The translations under genes and the position numbers were made by a program. From positions 13,988,348-14,052,347 of the forward strand of contig JAQFVV010006203.1 of assembly GCA_028023455.1 (NCBI GenBank): a stretch of DNA of 64,000 nt, in the 5' to 3' direction. The first letter of the stretch is position 1. Each line of letters begins with the position of its first letter. The stretch comes from Epiperipatus broadwayi (lineage: Eukaryota > Onychophora > Udeonychophora > Euonychophora > Peripatidae). The notes beneath the pieces were generated by a model that saw only the letters and a program-made list of their open reading frames with translations, did not search any database and had not been told where the DNA came from. Of the stretch, positions 1-10,670 are shown piece by piece.

Positions 1-375
1 TATCTAAAGCAATTTAAATGGAAGAGAGTAAATAATTGATAGATTAAAATAAGATTGGATTATATATATATCAGAATTTGTTGAATCCTTATGGCAAAGA
101 AAAGTTTGTAATAGAATCTCAACCTGAATTCAAGGCAACCTCCTTTAACAATAAAGCTGGTATCACTTTTATCTATGGTCTGGTATGTTTATATAGATAT
201 TAGATTGCAACTTGGTCAAGGAGTAATTTGCTTTATTGTATTAGTAATAGAATGAAGTACAATTTTGGATGTCTTATCCTGTAGCTGACTATTCTATTTA
301 AAAATAAGCATGATTATGTAAATAAATATTTAATATTTAAATAAAAGTATATTGTTTATGCTGAACTTAATGTAA

Positions 376-606
376 TTAGAAGGGATTTGATTCAGACTTT
401 CAAACCCCCCATATGTGAAAAAGATAAATGATCCATATACATATTTTCTGCTGAACCAGCACTCATCAGTTGGTCCAGATCATCATCTTCCATGCATATA
501 TTTAATCAGTGTTCAGTTTATATGTGAGTGGTTATGGGTATCGGTTGTAGAAGATGGAGTGGGTAGCTGTAGGGAGCTTGAAAGTCTGAGCTCAAATCCC
601 TTCTAA
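376..606. repeat. Short foldback element with about 28-bp terminal inverted repeats
   Basis: The left end (376-403, TTAGAAGGGATTTGATTCAG...) is the near-exact reverse complement of the right end (578-606, ...CTCAAATCCCTTCTAA). The interior carries the phrases CCAGCACTCATCAGTTGGTC and AAAGATAAAT. These recur in the repeats at 28266-28923, 42205-42505, 57050-57310 and 57500-57740, so this is one member of a dispersed family. The 63-codon ORF inside is not a gene. The motif GTTCAAATCC at the end of several copies resembles a tRNA B box, so a tRNA-derived origin is possible. Confidence 0.7.
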
Positions 607-1765
607 TTAAAAAGGATATTTATGTATGAATTAAAATTTTAATTTGTATAATAGAATAGCAAACCTTTGAAATTGTAGACTATGAAAAACCAAGATCTAT
701 TGGGCCAGTTTTTGAATTCCATACTTCATTAGCAATTCTAGTTTTGAATTCATTAAGCTGGCCATGCAATCAAGAAAATAGTTAAGAGGGTTTTAGTTTT
801 TCATAGTATATACTTTCAGAGGTCAGAATACTGTTGCGAGCTCTTCAATTGTGAATTTTTTGTTTTATACATATTTATATGTGAATCGGAGCATTGTTGT
901 TCCCTCTATTGATTCATTGTAAAATAAAACATCTTATTTCACATTAAAATTAGGAAATGGTTTTAGTGTTTTAATTCAGTATTTCTCAGCTCTTTTCACA
1001 ATCATTTCCTTTTTGTCATTATTTTCATGCAGTCTCCTTTAAGTGTTTAGCAATTTGGAATTAGGTTTATTTAAAAATAAGTTTGGTATATTCATGACTG
1101 ATTCTAATCTTACACACATTCAGGACTATGGCCCATGAATGCCTAAATAAGAGGAATCACCAAAATTTAGTTCAAGATTTAAAATCTTAAGTTTCTCATC
1201 AAAAGTCTCATATTTAGAGAGAAAGGAGAAACTAAATAAATAATTCCTGAACAACAAATTATAAAAGTTTTTTTTTTTTCACTTCATATTGGAACATCAA
1301 AAATCTCCAGGGTTCCATGGGTAACAGATTAAGAAATGCAGTTTTAATTCATATATTTTAATTTTTGTGGCACATTAATATAATCAATTTTGATTAAGGA
1401 TGTTGAGGTTTGACACAACTAATGAAAGATTTCCTCATCTAGTTTAACAATGAGATAATGGGAAAGGCTTCAAAGTATTCATTTCTAGTATTATAAGCTG
1501 TAGCTTCTGGCTATTGATTATACAGTTAAAATATATCATGCAATTTTATTTTTAAATGTCCATCAGATTAAACATTACACAACTTCCTTTGTATAAATTG
1601 ATAGTCATAAATGAATTTTTCTCTATTACAGAATCCTATCTACAGTAACATTAAGTAAAATATATGAATAATATTACAAGTAGACAGATTATTTGGTCTT
1701 TTTTTTAGTAGAATATCAGTATTTTCTGATGAAAATCAAATAACTATAAATCTATTGTGAGAATC

Positions 1766-2248
1766 TTATTATATTATAGTGTTTTCCCGAAGTTTTGTGA
1801 TGATGATATTTTAGTTGTATTTATATGTTGGATTATTTCCATCCTCTAATACGAGCATTGAATGTCTTTAGAAAAATTTAACTTTATGTAAATATTTCAA
1901 ATACATTCAACTGTTAGTAATAGACACAGGTTAGTATATGCACAATGTTTCAAGAGGTTGGCAGGATGACTCAGTTGGTCAGAGCATTATGTTAAAATTC
2001 AATACTCAGAGAATTTAAGGGTCCAGGTTCGATTCCCATGCTAGTACTGTCACTGGTCAGGCCAGCAACACCTGAAGAAGAGGGGAGAATAATACCTCAA
2101 AACATGCATATACTAACTTACATGCTATTACTAACAGTTGAATGTATTTGGAATATTTAAATAAAGTTAAATTTTTCTAAAAACATTCAATACTCGTATT
2201 AGATGATGGAAATAGTCCAACATTTAAATATAATTATTATATTATAGT
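1766..2248. mobile_element. Foldback element with about 95-bp inverted arms and 15-bp flanking direct repeats
   Basis: The arm at about 1829-1922 and the arm at about 2124-2222 are reverse complements with only scattered mismatches. They share, for example, CATTCAACTGTTAGTAATAG and its complement. The structure is bounded by a perfect 15-bp direct repeat, TTATTATATTATAGT, at 1766-1780 and 2234-2248, which looks like a target-site duplication, although AT-richness weakens that reading. A tRNA-like SINE sequence fills the loop. It could be a MITE later hit by a SINE, or a SINE pair inserted head to head. Confidence 0.6.
1957..2104 (+). mobile_element. tRNA-derived SINE-like sequence
   Basis: The sequence contains an A-box-like stretch TGACTCAGTTGGTCAGAGC (from about 1967) and a canonical B box GGTTCGATTCC (about 2026-2036). 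The spacing is longer than in a functional tRNA. Downstream comes an ACCTGAAGAAGAGGGG...CCTCAAAACATG hairpin of a kind often seen in metazoan repeats. It lies in the loop of the 1766-2248 foldback. A functional tRNA is unlikely because the stems do not close properly. Confidence 0.6.
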
Positions 2249-5200
2249 ATCTCAATTTTACTCAAAACGTCATGTTTTGATATGATTGTACAAACATTTC
2301 ACTAAGGATTATTTTAAAAGTGTTTCATTTGAGGACTTTTATTAATATGGTTTTATCATTAGTCTTTTTTAATATAGCATTTATATTGTTGCTACACTAT
2401 TCATGTCATGTTTTTCGTAAAATTTACTAGCAGTTCTTTGTTGAAATTTTAATCATCTATCTCTTAAAAAATAACTCCATGACTTTTTTCCAAGATGGAT
2501 ACTTAAATCAGTACACGTTATAACAAAAGTAGTTGCAGACACAAGTAAATTCTCTATAGAATAGGAGGATGGATAACTTGATTTTTTTTTTTAAAGATCC
2601 ATTATCTATTTAAGCCATAATTTTGATGAAGATATCTTTCTAAATTTATTTTTCAATATGTATGATTTTATTAATAGACGAGTTTTAAGAATCATCCTAG
2701 GTTTTTATAAATACTAATAAAGTGTATTCTCTTTTCTGAAAATCTTATGGTTAACATTTATCTGAAGTCATCATCAATCTCTGTATGCAAAATAGCATCA
2801 GTATCCCGACTGTGAGAACTATTATTATTTAAGATTACGTTGTAGCCCCAATATTTATGAACAAATGGATATCTAATTATTACTATCTAGAGGGAAAAGA
2901 TCTGGGATTAATCTGAATTAATCAGATTAGTAGCAGTGCACTAACTATAAAAGCAAAAAAAATTTGTAACAGGATATGCCTTTTATCACCAATGAAGGAA
3001 ATGTCCAACTACTACAGGCCCTTCAAATCCTCTTCCTCCTGTTTTCCATAACTTATCAAAAAAAAAAAAAAAGTCAAATTTAATTTATCCATCTTTTCTT
3101 GATTTCTTTAAATCGTTCACTGTCAAAAAGTTTGCATTTGCCTGGAATGAAATATTTACTTCACTTGTCTATATTAACCTAAATAATATAGACCACTTAT
3201 GTGTTGCCTAACTGCTGGTTCGCTACCATACTTGTTTATAAATATGACTACATTTTTAATACTCATTATGTGTGTGGTAATTTGCTGGTTTGCAAAAGCT
3301 GGTATTTTCTTTTTAGGACCTTTACCATGTAATGGTTATCACAGTACTGACTCCCTACCATATGTCTATTATTATCCTATTCTTATCTAAGGCAATCTTT
3401 GCCAAGTGACCTGTAATCTTATTGGTTGCCAATATGCTTCTAATGAATTTTACATTAATTCTGGTCAATGGTAGACTAGAGTTTGAAATTCACGGATTGC
3501 ATGACAATTCTGTCACTTCTGATATTCAATCAGCATGTGAACTTCTGAACAACAAACCATTTGATTATTATATAACATTTTTTTTTTCTCATTCATTCTT
3601 TTCAATGTAATAATCTCTTTCCAAATGTGCACACTAACTATCCACAGTTTCAAGAACTGATGATTGAACAAAATATTAAATAAAAAAATTAGAAGTTTGT
3701 AATGTTGAATTTATGAATTTAATGCACTTAAACAGTCAAATAGTCACTCTGTCTCAGTTTATTATTGTGCTATCTTTTTCATAACTGGATTATTCTATTT
3801 TTGATCATTATTTTTGGTGATCTTTTAATATATATATAAAATTAAATTGTGTCACATATATAGGATTTGCCATTATGATTTCTGCATACTTGTTTAAATT
3901 TCTGCAAAGTATTAAGCAAAATGTGAAATAATTTCCCAAAATGATCAAGAGTTTTGAGGTATTTGAGATCTTAAGAATGAGGTTTAACTCAATAGGTGTT
4001 TTATTTTATTTAGTTGATATTTGATTTGGAGGTCATCAGTCTTTTGAACCCATCACTCAGCTTCTGCTTTACATCACGTAGATTATTAAAAAACCCTTAA
4101 GACTACATCTTAATCAGTTTTCACATCAATATGATCTTTGACCTTTTTTTAAATCTATCATCTTAAATTTGTTCTTTTCACATATCTTCATACATTGTTT
4201 TGCTTGCATTTATACACAATCTTTGAGCACTACCTATCACATCATATTTAATTTTCGTCCTTGCCAGGACAATATTTATTTAACAACATGTAAAAATAAA
4301 TGTGAAAAGAGAGATCTGTGAGGTACATCTATTTACTAAAGGTTCTCAACATCGATAAAATTAAAGCTAATTTGATCGTCATTGATGATAGTTTTTCATT
4401 CGCCTCTTTTAATACAGTTTATTAAAGCATTTCAATTTTTGAAATGAATTCATGAGCTTTAAAAAGTATTTTTATTCTTAAACCCTTTTGCAGATGTTTA
4501 ATTTTTTGGCAGCAGCCAATCATTTTGTTTTGAACTATCTTTGTACGAGTGAATCATCTATGATATGAGTTTATAGTTCTAGATATTAATTTTTGACTTT
4601 CTTTAGTAGGGAATAGATTAAATACAAAAGGAATCATACTATGCTTTTACAGACTTGTGCCTTCATAGAGGTTTTTTTTTTTTTCTGTTTTATAATCTAC
4701 TTTATCCTTTCACAATTTCTGTTTGAAAGAAACATAGTTTATTCTTATTTTTTTAACATTTTACATACTCATGTACGTTAAATGTTTGGGCATCTCCAAA
4801 AATATTTAGCAAAAATTAGAATAATAGAGTTCTAAAAATAAGAGTTTAATAGAGAATAAAGAACGAACCACACACGTGAGTAGCCGAATCGCAAGATGAA
4901 GAAATAGCTGGGAGATGCATAAGCTTGTGGTTAAGACCTGTAGAGGTCCCTACCTTCGCATTTTCAACCGCACATGCTTTAGGTTTATTGCCTTAGTAAA
5001 TATTACTTAGTAGAAACCGAATTCTCTAATTTGTCCGTGCTTTCAAAATATTTTATAGGATAACGCACATTATTGTGCATGGAGTTTGAAATTCTATGTA
5101 CGTACATGACTGTATAGCATTAACCTTACATTTGTGAATTTATCAGCCATGGATTGAAAAAATATTAAATAAATTAAAAAAATTGTACATTTTAAATCTC

Positions 5201-5333
5201 GGCCACATTTGCACTCTACCGGTCAGTTATCTCTCTCTCTTTATATTGTTAATATCTTAATTATTTTCCATTTTAAAAATTAAAATTAGTTGTATTGTAA
5301 GCGTGTATATATATATTGTATCCGCATTTTCAG

Positions 5334-5420
5334 GAATCAGCTGTTGAAAAGCTTAAAACCAAAGACAATGATATGGAAGAGAGTAACTATTGTACTTTCA
5401 GTGACGTTTATCATTTAGTA
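5334..5420 (+). CDS. Weak candidate exon, acidic peptide, possibly of the RhoGEF gene
   Basis: After an acceptor (GCATTTTCAG at 5324-5333) the frame from 5334 is open for 29 codons to a TAG at 5421-5423. It reads ESAVEKLKTKDNDMEESNYC at the start, with an exon-like mix of charged and polar residues. No strong GT donor follows. GTGACG at 5401 would leave phase 1, which is what the exon at 8805 needs, but that donor is weak. It may instead be a terminal exon of another transcript or chance. I do not recognise the peptide. Confidence 0.22.
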
Positions 5421-6694
5421 TAGAATTAGATTAGCAAATTCTAGAGCTAAAAGTTTGGGTATCAATTATCACCTAAGTGGATTAAAAAAAAAAAAATTCA
5501 GCGGGAATGCGGTGCTGAACTTTACATCAATGCTTATAAACGTCATGTGATTTGAACTACAAATTTCAACGTTACGTATTGATCTGTATTCAAACAATCG
5601 CTTGTAATGTTTACTATTCAATGCTTCGAAAAAATCTTTTTATTCTCGGAATATGATCAATTAATAAAGTTCAATATCTATAGATAACCTGATCACAGTT
5701 ATTTTTTTTTAAAAAAAAAAAGAATATTATTTGCTTGTTTTCCAATGTAATTTAACTCTATGATAGAAGATATTTTGTTACTCAAAAACATTTTTTCTTC
5801 AACCGAAAACTACATACTAGTCTTAGGCATTGTTGCATCTCTTGTAGATCTTTTGTCAAATTAAATAAATTGCTCATCTCCTTGGTTATACGAATTGGAT
5901 GAATACTGCTAAAGTTGGTTAACTTTAAAATGTTGGCTTTATTTACTTTTGCAGCATCTGCCGAATGACCTTTATTTTTTTTATTAAAAAAAACGAGATT
6001 GTGTTTATTCAGCCGTTTAACTTGTAATGACTTATCTTTTTGAAAGTCGTAGTTAAATAAACAACAAATATACCCCAACTACAAAACATCCCCATTACAC
6101 TTCTATTCATACAGACAAATAGTTTTCGTGTAAGTATATACATATTTACTCACGCACACACACACATTTTAATAGCATAGATGCTAGTCAATAAAATTAA
6201 GATAAAGACAATTCGCATTAGCATTGAAGTCTGTATTATATTTCAGTCGTATTTTTGTTTCCCGTCTATGCACTAACTTGTGCTTATCCACCTTCGATCA
6301 GGACGGGTTCTAGACACCAGCAAAGCAGGCAACTCCTTGGGATAGCCCAATGTAAGGATCAGCATTAGAATAGTAGCAAAATAAAATAAGATAATAAGAT
6401 AAGAACTAGTTGCACAATATAAAGATGAGAAATCTACGCACACTCAAATTATTTTTTATGCATTCATGAGAGATCTTGAGTTAGTTGATATTTCTTTACT
6501 TCTGGTGATAGTTATAAATAATAACAGAACAATTCACTTGAGATGGCAGAAATGCCCAAGCTAACTTGAATCTCCATTCTGAAAATTTTTCGGCTAAGAA
6601 TAACTAGATACCCATTTGTCAATCAATTTTAAATGGTCAACTGAATTGGTGTGGGCCAGTTAACTAGTAAAAAAATAGAGACTTCCTCAAAAGA

Positions 6695-6787
6695 TCATTA
6701 GTTATCTGTAAAAAAAAAAAAATCCAAATTCCAAACTGGATTTGAATTACAAATCGTAATGAGTCCACTAACCACTCCAAGGGCACC
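6695..6787 (-). mobile_element. Possible tRNA-derived SINE, minus strand
   Basis: Read on the minus strand, this begins GGTGCCCTTGGAGTGGTTAG, an A-box-like region. It continues to TAATTCAAATCC, which is B-box-like, and then to a T-run near 6709-6722 on the complement side. Spacing and order fit a degraded tRNA-related head. No second copy was seen in this window, so confidence is modest. Confidence 0.35.
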
Positions 6788-7196
6788 AATTATAGGAATT
6801 TTCTTCTAATTTTTATTAAATGATTTTATCTTATTTCTTCATGTTTACATTTTACTATTAATAATCAATAGCCACATTTTATATGATACTCATCATCAGT
6901 CTGAAACAGGGAATCATAAAAAAAGGTAAAATTGAAAGAGGTTATAATTTTAATTTATATAATAATTTTTGGAAACATTAAAAACAAACATACGTCCTTC
7001 TACACAGGAGTTCATTGCGATTGTTATTCAATATATACTACTATTTTTGTGTACTATCACATTCATATTGTTGCACTATCCCTATGTCTTAAAGTCCTTC
7101 ACTAAGAAAATTACAATATTCTATACAATAGTGCATAATTATAATTATAATAATAAATTAAAGAATTCATAAAGCTAGATGAAACCCATCTCACTA

Positions 7197-7325
7197 ACTG
7201 CTACAGCTTTAACTGGGCTATCTAATATTTAAAAATTTAAGTCTGAATCCTGCATCTTAGATCTAAGATGCATGATTCAAACTTTGATTTTTAATTACAG
7301 GTAGCAAGGTTAAACTGTAACAGTT
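7197..7325. repeat. Inverted repeat, about 60-bp arms
   Basis: It is centred on a perfect 22-bp palindrome at 7251-7272 (TGCATCTTAGATCTAAGATG...). The arms continue outward with mismatches: CTGCTACAGCTTTAACTGGG on the left against the complement of ...AAGGTTAAACTGTAACAG on the right. This fits a small foldback MITE. No coding content. Confidence 0.6.
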
Positions 7326-7489
7326 GCTTGTATTCTATAATATTCTATATATACATATATCATATTGTTTATATTGAATATATTAATTATGAAACTTCTT
7401 AATTATGTTTCAAAATATTGTAAGTGGAATACAGTGTATGAAAGGCAATGTACGTGTAAAATATTTGTAAAGTGATTACTAAAAACAAC

Positions 7490-7973
7490 ACATGATCACC
7501 ATTTTTTATGCTTGCTCATAACTGTTATTAAAACAGGCAAAACTCTCTATACATATTGCCACTCAGTGCAAGCCAGAGTAATCAATGGATGCCCTTGTGC
7601 ATAAAATCTTAATCTAGTTTCTACTCATAACAATATCCCCAGACTAGTTTCTGGCTTGTGGCCTTCACTCGGATGGTGCAATGCTCTCAGTTCCAAAGCT
7701 GCTCACTGACTAAGGCCACAAACCAGAAACTAGTCTGGCGATATTGGATGAGTAGGCACTAGATAGGGATTTTTTGCATAACCTAAGATCTAGGTGCAGT
7801 GCTCTCAGATCCAAAGCTTTTCACTGACGAAGGCCACAAGCCAGAAACTAGTCTGGGGATATTGAATGAGTAGACACTAGATAGGGATTTTATACACAAG
7901 CTGCCTGGCATCCATTGATTACTCTGGCTTGCACTGAGTGGCATTACTGTATGGAGAGTTTTGCCTGTTTTAA
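7490..7973. mobile_element. Long-TIR non-autonomous element, copy 1 (with internal duplication)
   Basis: The ends are inverted: AACAGGCAAAACTCTC near 7534 pairs with GAGAGTTTTGCCTGTT near 7955-7970. The arms continue through GCCACTCAGTGCAAGCCAGA and GTAATCAATGGATGCC. A unit of about 115 bp (GAAACTAGTCTGGGGATATT and flanks) is duplicated at about 7676-7792 and 7796-7905. Both TIR ends abut TTAA. However, a further 45 bp on the left (from CATGATCACCAT at 7491) is shared with copies at 22655-23130 and 49037-49406, so the true boundary is uncertain. No transposase is encoded; the 70-codon minus ORF is a by-product of the repeat. Confidence 0.75.
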
Positions 7974-8804
7974 TAAAAACAAATGACAAATTCACAGTTT
8001 TGAATCTTCATCATTATTTTTTATCACCTCACATTTTTTAGTGCTATGTTAGATCCAGGAGCTCTGGAACCATTGATTGTAGCACCAGTTCTGTCATTTC
8101 CAGGGTTTGAACTTTTTATGAACCCTGCCAAGCAATAAACTTTAAAACAGTTTAAATTTAACACTTTTCAATTACAAAAATATTAGTACTGAATCAGACC
8201 ACATGTTTCATTTTTAATTCAGTCAAATTATTAGATATTAATTAACATAATTATGTTTTTTCATTTCTTAATTTATGACAATTTTAAACATTAAATATGT
8301 AATTTCAATTAAATGTAAGAGGTAAGTTTACATTCTTTTTATTTGTGCATAGTACTATTAAATTAAGTGCACTTAAATTCCAATTTTATGTCCACTAACA
8401 AATAGTAAAGGACCTCAGCAATCACATTCAAGTGGTCTTAGCTTATATCCTTCGATATAATTAAAATGTTACCTAAATAAACGCAGCTTATTCAAACTCA
8501 CCGAGAAGTTATTTGCATTTCTTTATGCCTTTCACTCTTTGTTTGTATAGGTAGGAAGTTTGTTTAGTCATAATTTAAATGCATTTAGTTTAAGAGTGCA
8601 AATATACACATTGTGATTTTATGATATATTAATTTTTTTAAAATCAAAGCATACGTCTTAGGTTAAGAATTTAATAATTTCATATTCAAAAAGTTATCCT
8701 GCACTTATACACAAAACTAATATAAGCTTATCTACACTTATTGAAAAGCATAAAGTTATAATTTGCTTATTTATTTATTTTATTGCATTTTTATTATTTT
8801 TCAG

Positions 8805-8887
8805 GGTTATATGGAAGTTCTGTGGATTCGACAACAACATTCATTTTTCCAATGACACCTCCATATATAAGAAAAGTTTTGCCTTCG
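8805..8887 (+). CDS. Probable RhoGEF gene exon upstream of the DH domain
   Basis: A T-rich tract and acceptor (TTATTTTTCAG) precede 8805, and a donor GTAATG follows 8887. With two bases completing a split codon, the exon gives 27 open codons starting LYGSSVDSTTTFIFPMTPPY and ending IRKVLPS. It ends in phase 0, exactly the phase in which the next exon (39371) begins. The residue mix is protein-like and the segment matches none of the repeats seen here. I recognise no domain; it would be linker N-terminal to the DH domain. The following intron would be about 30.5 kb. It is inferred from splice sites and phase only. Confidence 0.5.
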
Positions 8888-9950
8888 GTAATGTATTTTT
8901 ATTACATCTTAATTATAATGTTTGTTTGAAGACATGCGGTGATTGTATTTTACAATTAATTATATATCCAATTAATTCTTTGATCCAATTGAATTGTTAA
9001 ATGTGTTTTGAAAAATTCAAACTTTATACTTTTTTAAATATATTTACTTGTTCGTATCTTGAATGATATTATTAGAAAAAGAATGATATGTCTAAAGTAG
9101 AAAACCATAATTGTACCCATGAGCATATACTCAATTGACTAAATGCAATATTGAGCAGAATGGAAAAATAAAAAGAATAAAATTTAAAGAAGCTGATATG
9201 GCAAACAGCCCACAACTCATTGCATAATACAACTATTCATAAACCTTGTCATTAAAATGAAAAAATGTATAAATTAGGAGGGCCCTCATCCATAAAACTT
9301 ACAATCTGACACTTTTAGTATAATGATCTGATTGTTTGAGATATCACCTTAAAATTTAATTTTTACTAATCTAAATGTCATTTATTTAATTTCAACATTA
9401 GATTATCATCAGTTAGCTAGCAATACTTGAAGCGGAAGAATAGAATATTATCACTCAAAACATTGTTTCCATACTAACCTATATTATTACTGATAATCAG
9501 TTTCACTGAAAGTTTGAATTTTTCTAAAAAAAAAAAAAAACATGTAACAGTTTTCAATTGAATGATAGAAATAGTTCAATGTATAATTATGAATGTCATA
9601 ATTATAGAATATCATTTTTAGGATTAACAGTAATAATACAGTTGGTGCATAGCTTTTTTAAAAAAATATTGTTCTGTATCTGAAGATATATATTAAAAAT
9701 GACCAAGATCATACTCTATTGTGACAGATCATGACATTTTATTTTAACAAAAAATAAATTTATTTTATCAAGTGATATATGCATGATTTGTATCAATAGT
9801 GAATTCTGCTTGTAGTGAAATTAGAATTCATTCCCTACTTCTGTATATAAAGATCTGCTTATAAATTAAAAACATTTCTTCATTGTAAAAAAACAAATCT
9901 TTATCCAATCAAAGGCACAAATTCAAAATTTGAAATCCAAAGCTCAAAAT

Positions 9951-9986
9951 CACACACACACACACACACACGTATATATATATATA
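9951..9986. repeat. Compound CA/TA microsatellite
   Basis: An uninterrupted (CA)n run of about 20 bases or more passes directly into (TA)n at CGTATATATATATA. It is a simple sequence repeat, likely polymorphic in length. Confidence 0.95.
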
Positions 9987-10110
9987 ATTATTACAAACAC
10001 GTGAAAACATCTAATAGTGGTATCCACACACATACATTACCCATAGTATTATATGATTTCCTGAGTTTACTTTCATCTACATTAGGAACAGTAATCCAAC
10101 ATTTGCTTTA

Positions 10111-10205
10111 CTCCAGAGCCATCTATTGTAAGCTTAAATAATTAATGAGTACTAGATTGCCATATCTAAATCCACAGCCTAGTTATTGGCTATTCATCTT
10201 TATCA
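10111..10205 (+). repeat. Dispersed repeat containing CCAGAGCCATCTATTGTAAG
   Basis: The segment reads CCAGAGCCATCTATTGTAAG, then TAATGAGTACTAGATTGCC, then CACAGCCTAGTTATTGGCTA. Related wording appears at 54561-54640 (both halves), 39888-39945 and 52130-52172, and in reverse at 59274-59322. It is an old low-identity family; the class cannot be told from these fragments. Confidence 0.5.
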
Positions 10206-10324
10206 GTGATGAGCTTTGGATTGCCTCATGTATCTAGCACCCTTTTTACTGCTTTTATACTATAAATGATAAAATATGTTAGACTTTAATATTTTGACAC
10301 TTTCTATGTAACTATAATATCTGT

Positions 10325-10670
10325 TATTGGTCTTTTACAAACTCTTGGAATCCAGTTTAAGATTTCAATTGTCCATATATTATCATCTCTTCTAGCAATA
10401 TGTCCAGCCCAACTCCAATTTTTTCAATGAGATCAGTAACACCCGTTTGTTTTCTTACCCATATATTGCGTTTTCAAGCTATTCTTGTTACTCCTAACAT
10501 GCATCTCTCCATACTTTTTTGAGTGGTCTGAAGTCTGTATTGGTCTTCTATTAAGTGTTCAAGTCTCAGATCCATAAGTAAGAACTGGTAAAACACATTT
10601 ATTAAAAACCTTCCTTTTCAAACACTTCCTGCAGTGGATTGATAATGGTTGATGATGATGAGGATTAAGG
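10325..10670 (-). mobile_element. RTE-type LINE 3' fragment with inverted 5' part (twin priming)
   Basis: From about 10325 to 10618 the minus strand carries the LINE C-terminal coding and 3' region, shared nearly word for word with 45740-46196 (for example AATATGTCCAGCCCAACTCC). At about 10620 the strand switches. CCTGCAGTGGATTGATAATG and a GATGATGATG tail then read on the plus strand, matching the same family's 3' terminus seen at 15920-15948. An inverted internal segment joined to a short correctly oriented 3' tail is the known signature of twin priming during LINE insertion. It is non-coding and degraded. Confidence 0.7.

Larger units (their letters stand above)
1..8804 (+). other. 5' intronic or flanking region of the RhoGEF gene
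   Basis: Apart from a weak exon candidate at 5334, no coding exon is recognisable here. The stretch holds several foldback or TIR elements (376-606, 1766-2248, 7197-7325, 7490-7973) and SINE-like sequences (about 1957-2104 and 6695-6787). Between them, 610-1760, 2250-5330, 5425-6690 and 7975-8800 are AT-rich with A/T homopolymers, and I see nothing interpretable in them. Whether this is intron or upstream flank depends on exons outside the window. Confidence 0.5.

Noticed and set aside
2020-2043. Functional tRNA gene
   Set aside because: The B box is perfect, but the A-to-B distance is long and the acceptor stem does not pair; it fits a SINE head better. The same applies to 25101-25192.
5782-6078. 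98-codon minus ORF, Lys/Asn-rich
   Set aside because: No recognised domain, AT-rich composition typical of chance frames, no splice or promoter context. It could be decayed mobile-element coding DNA, but nothing supports it.
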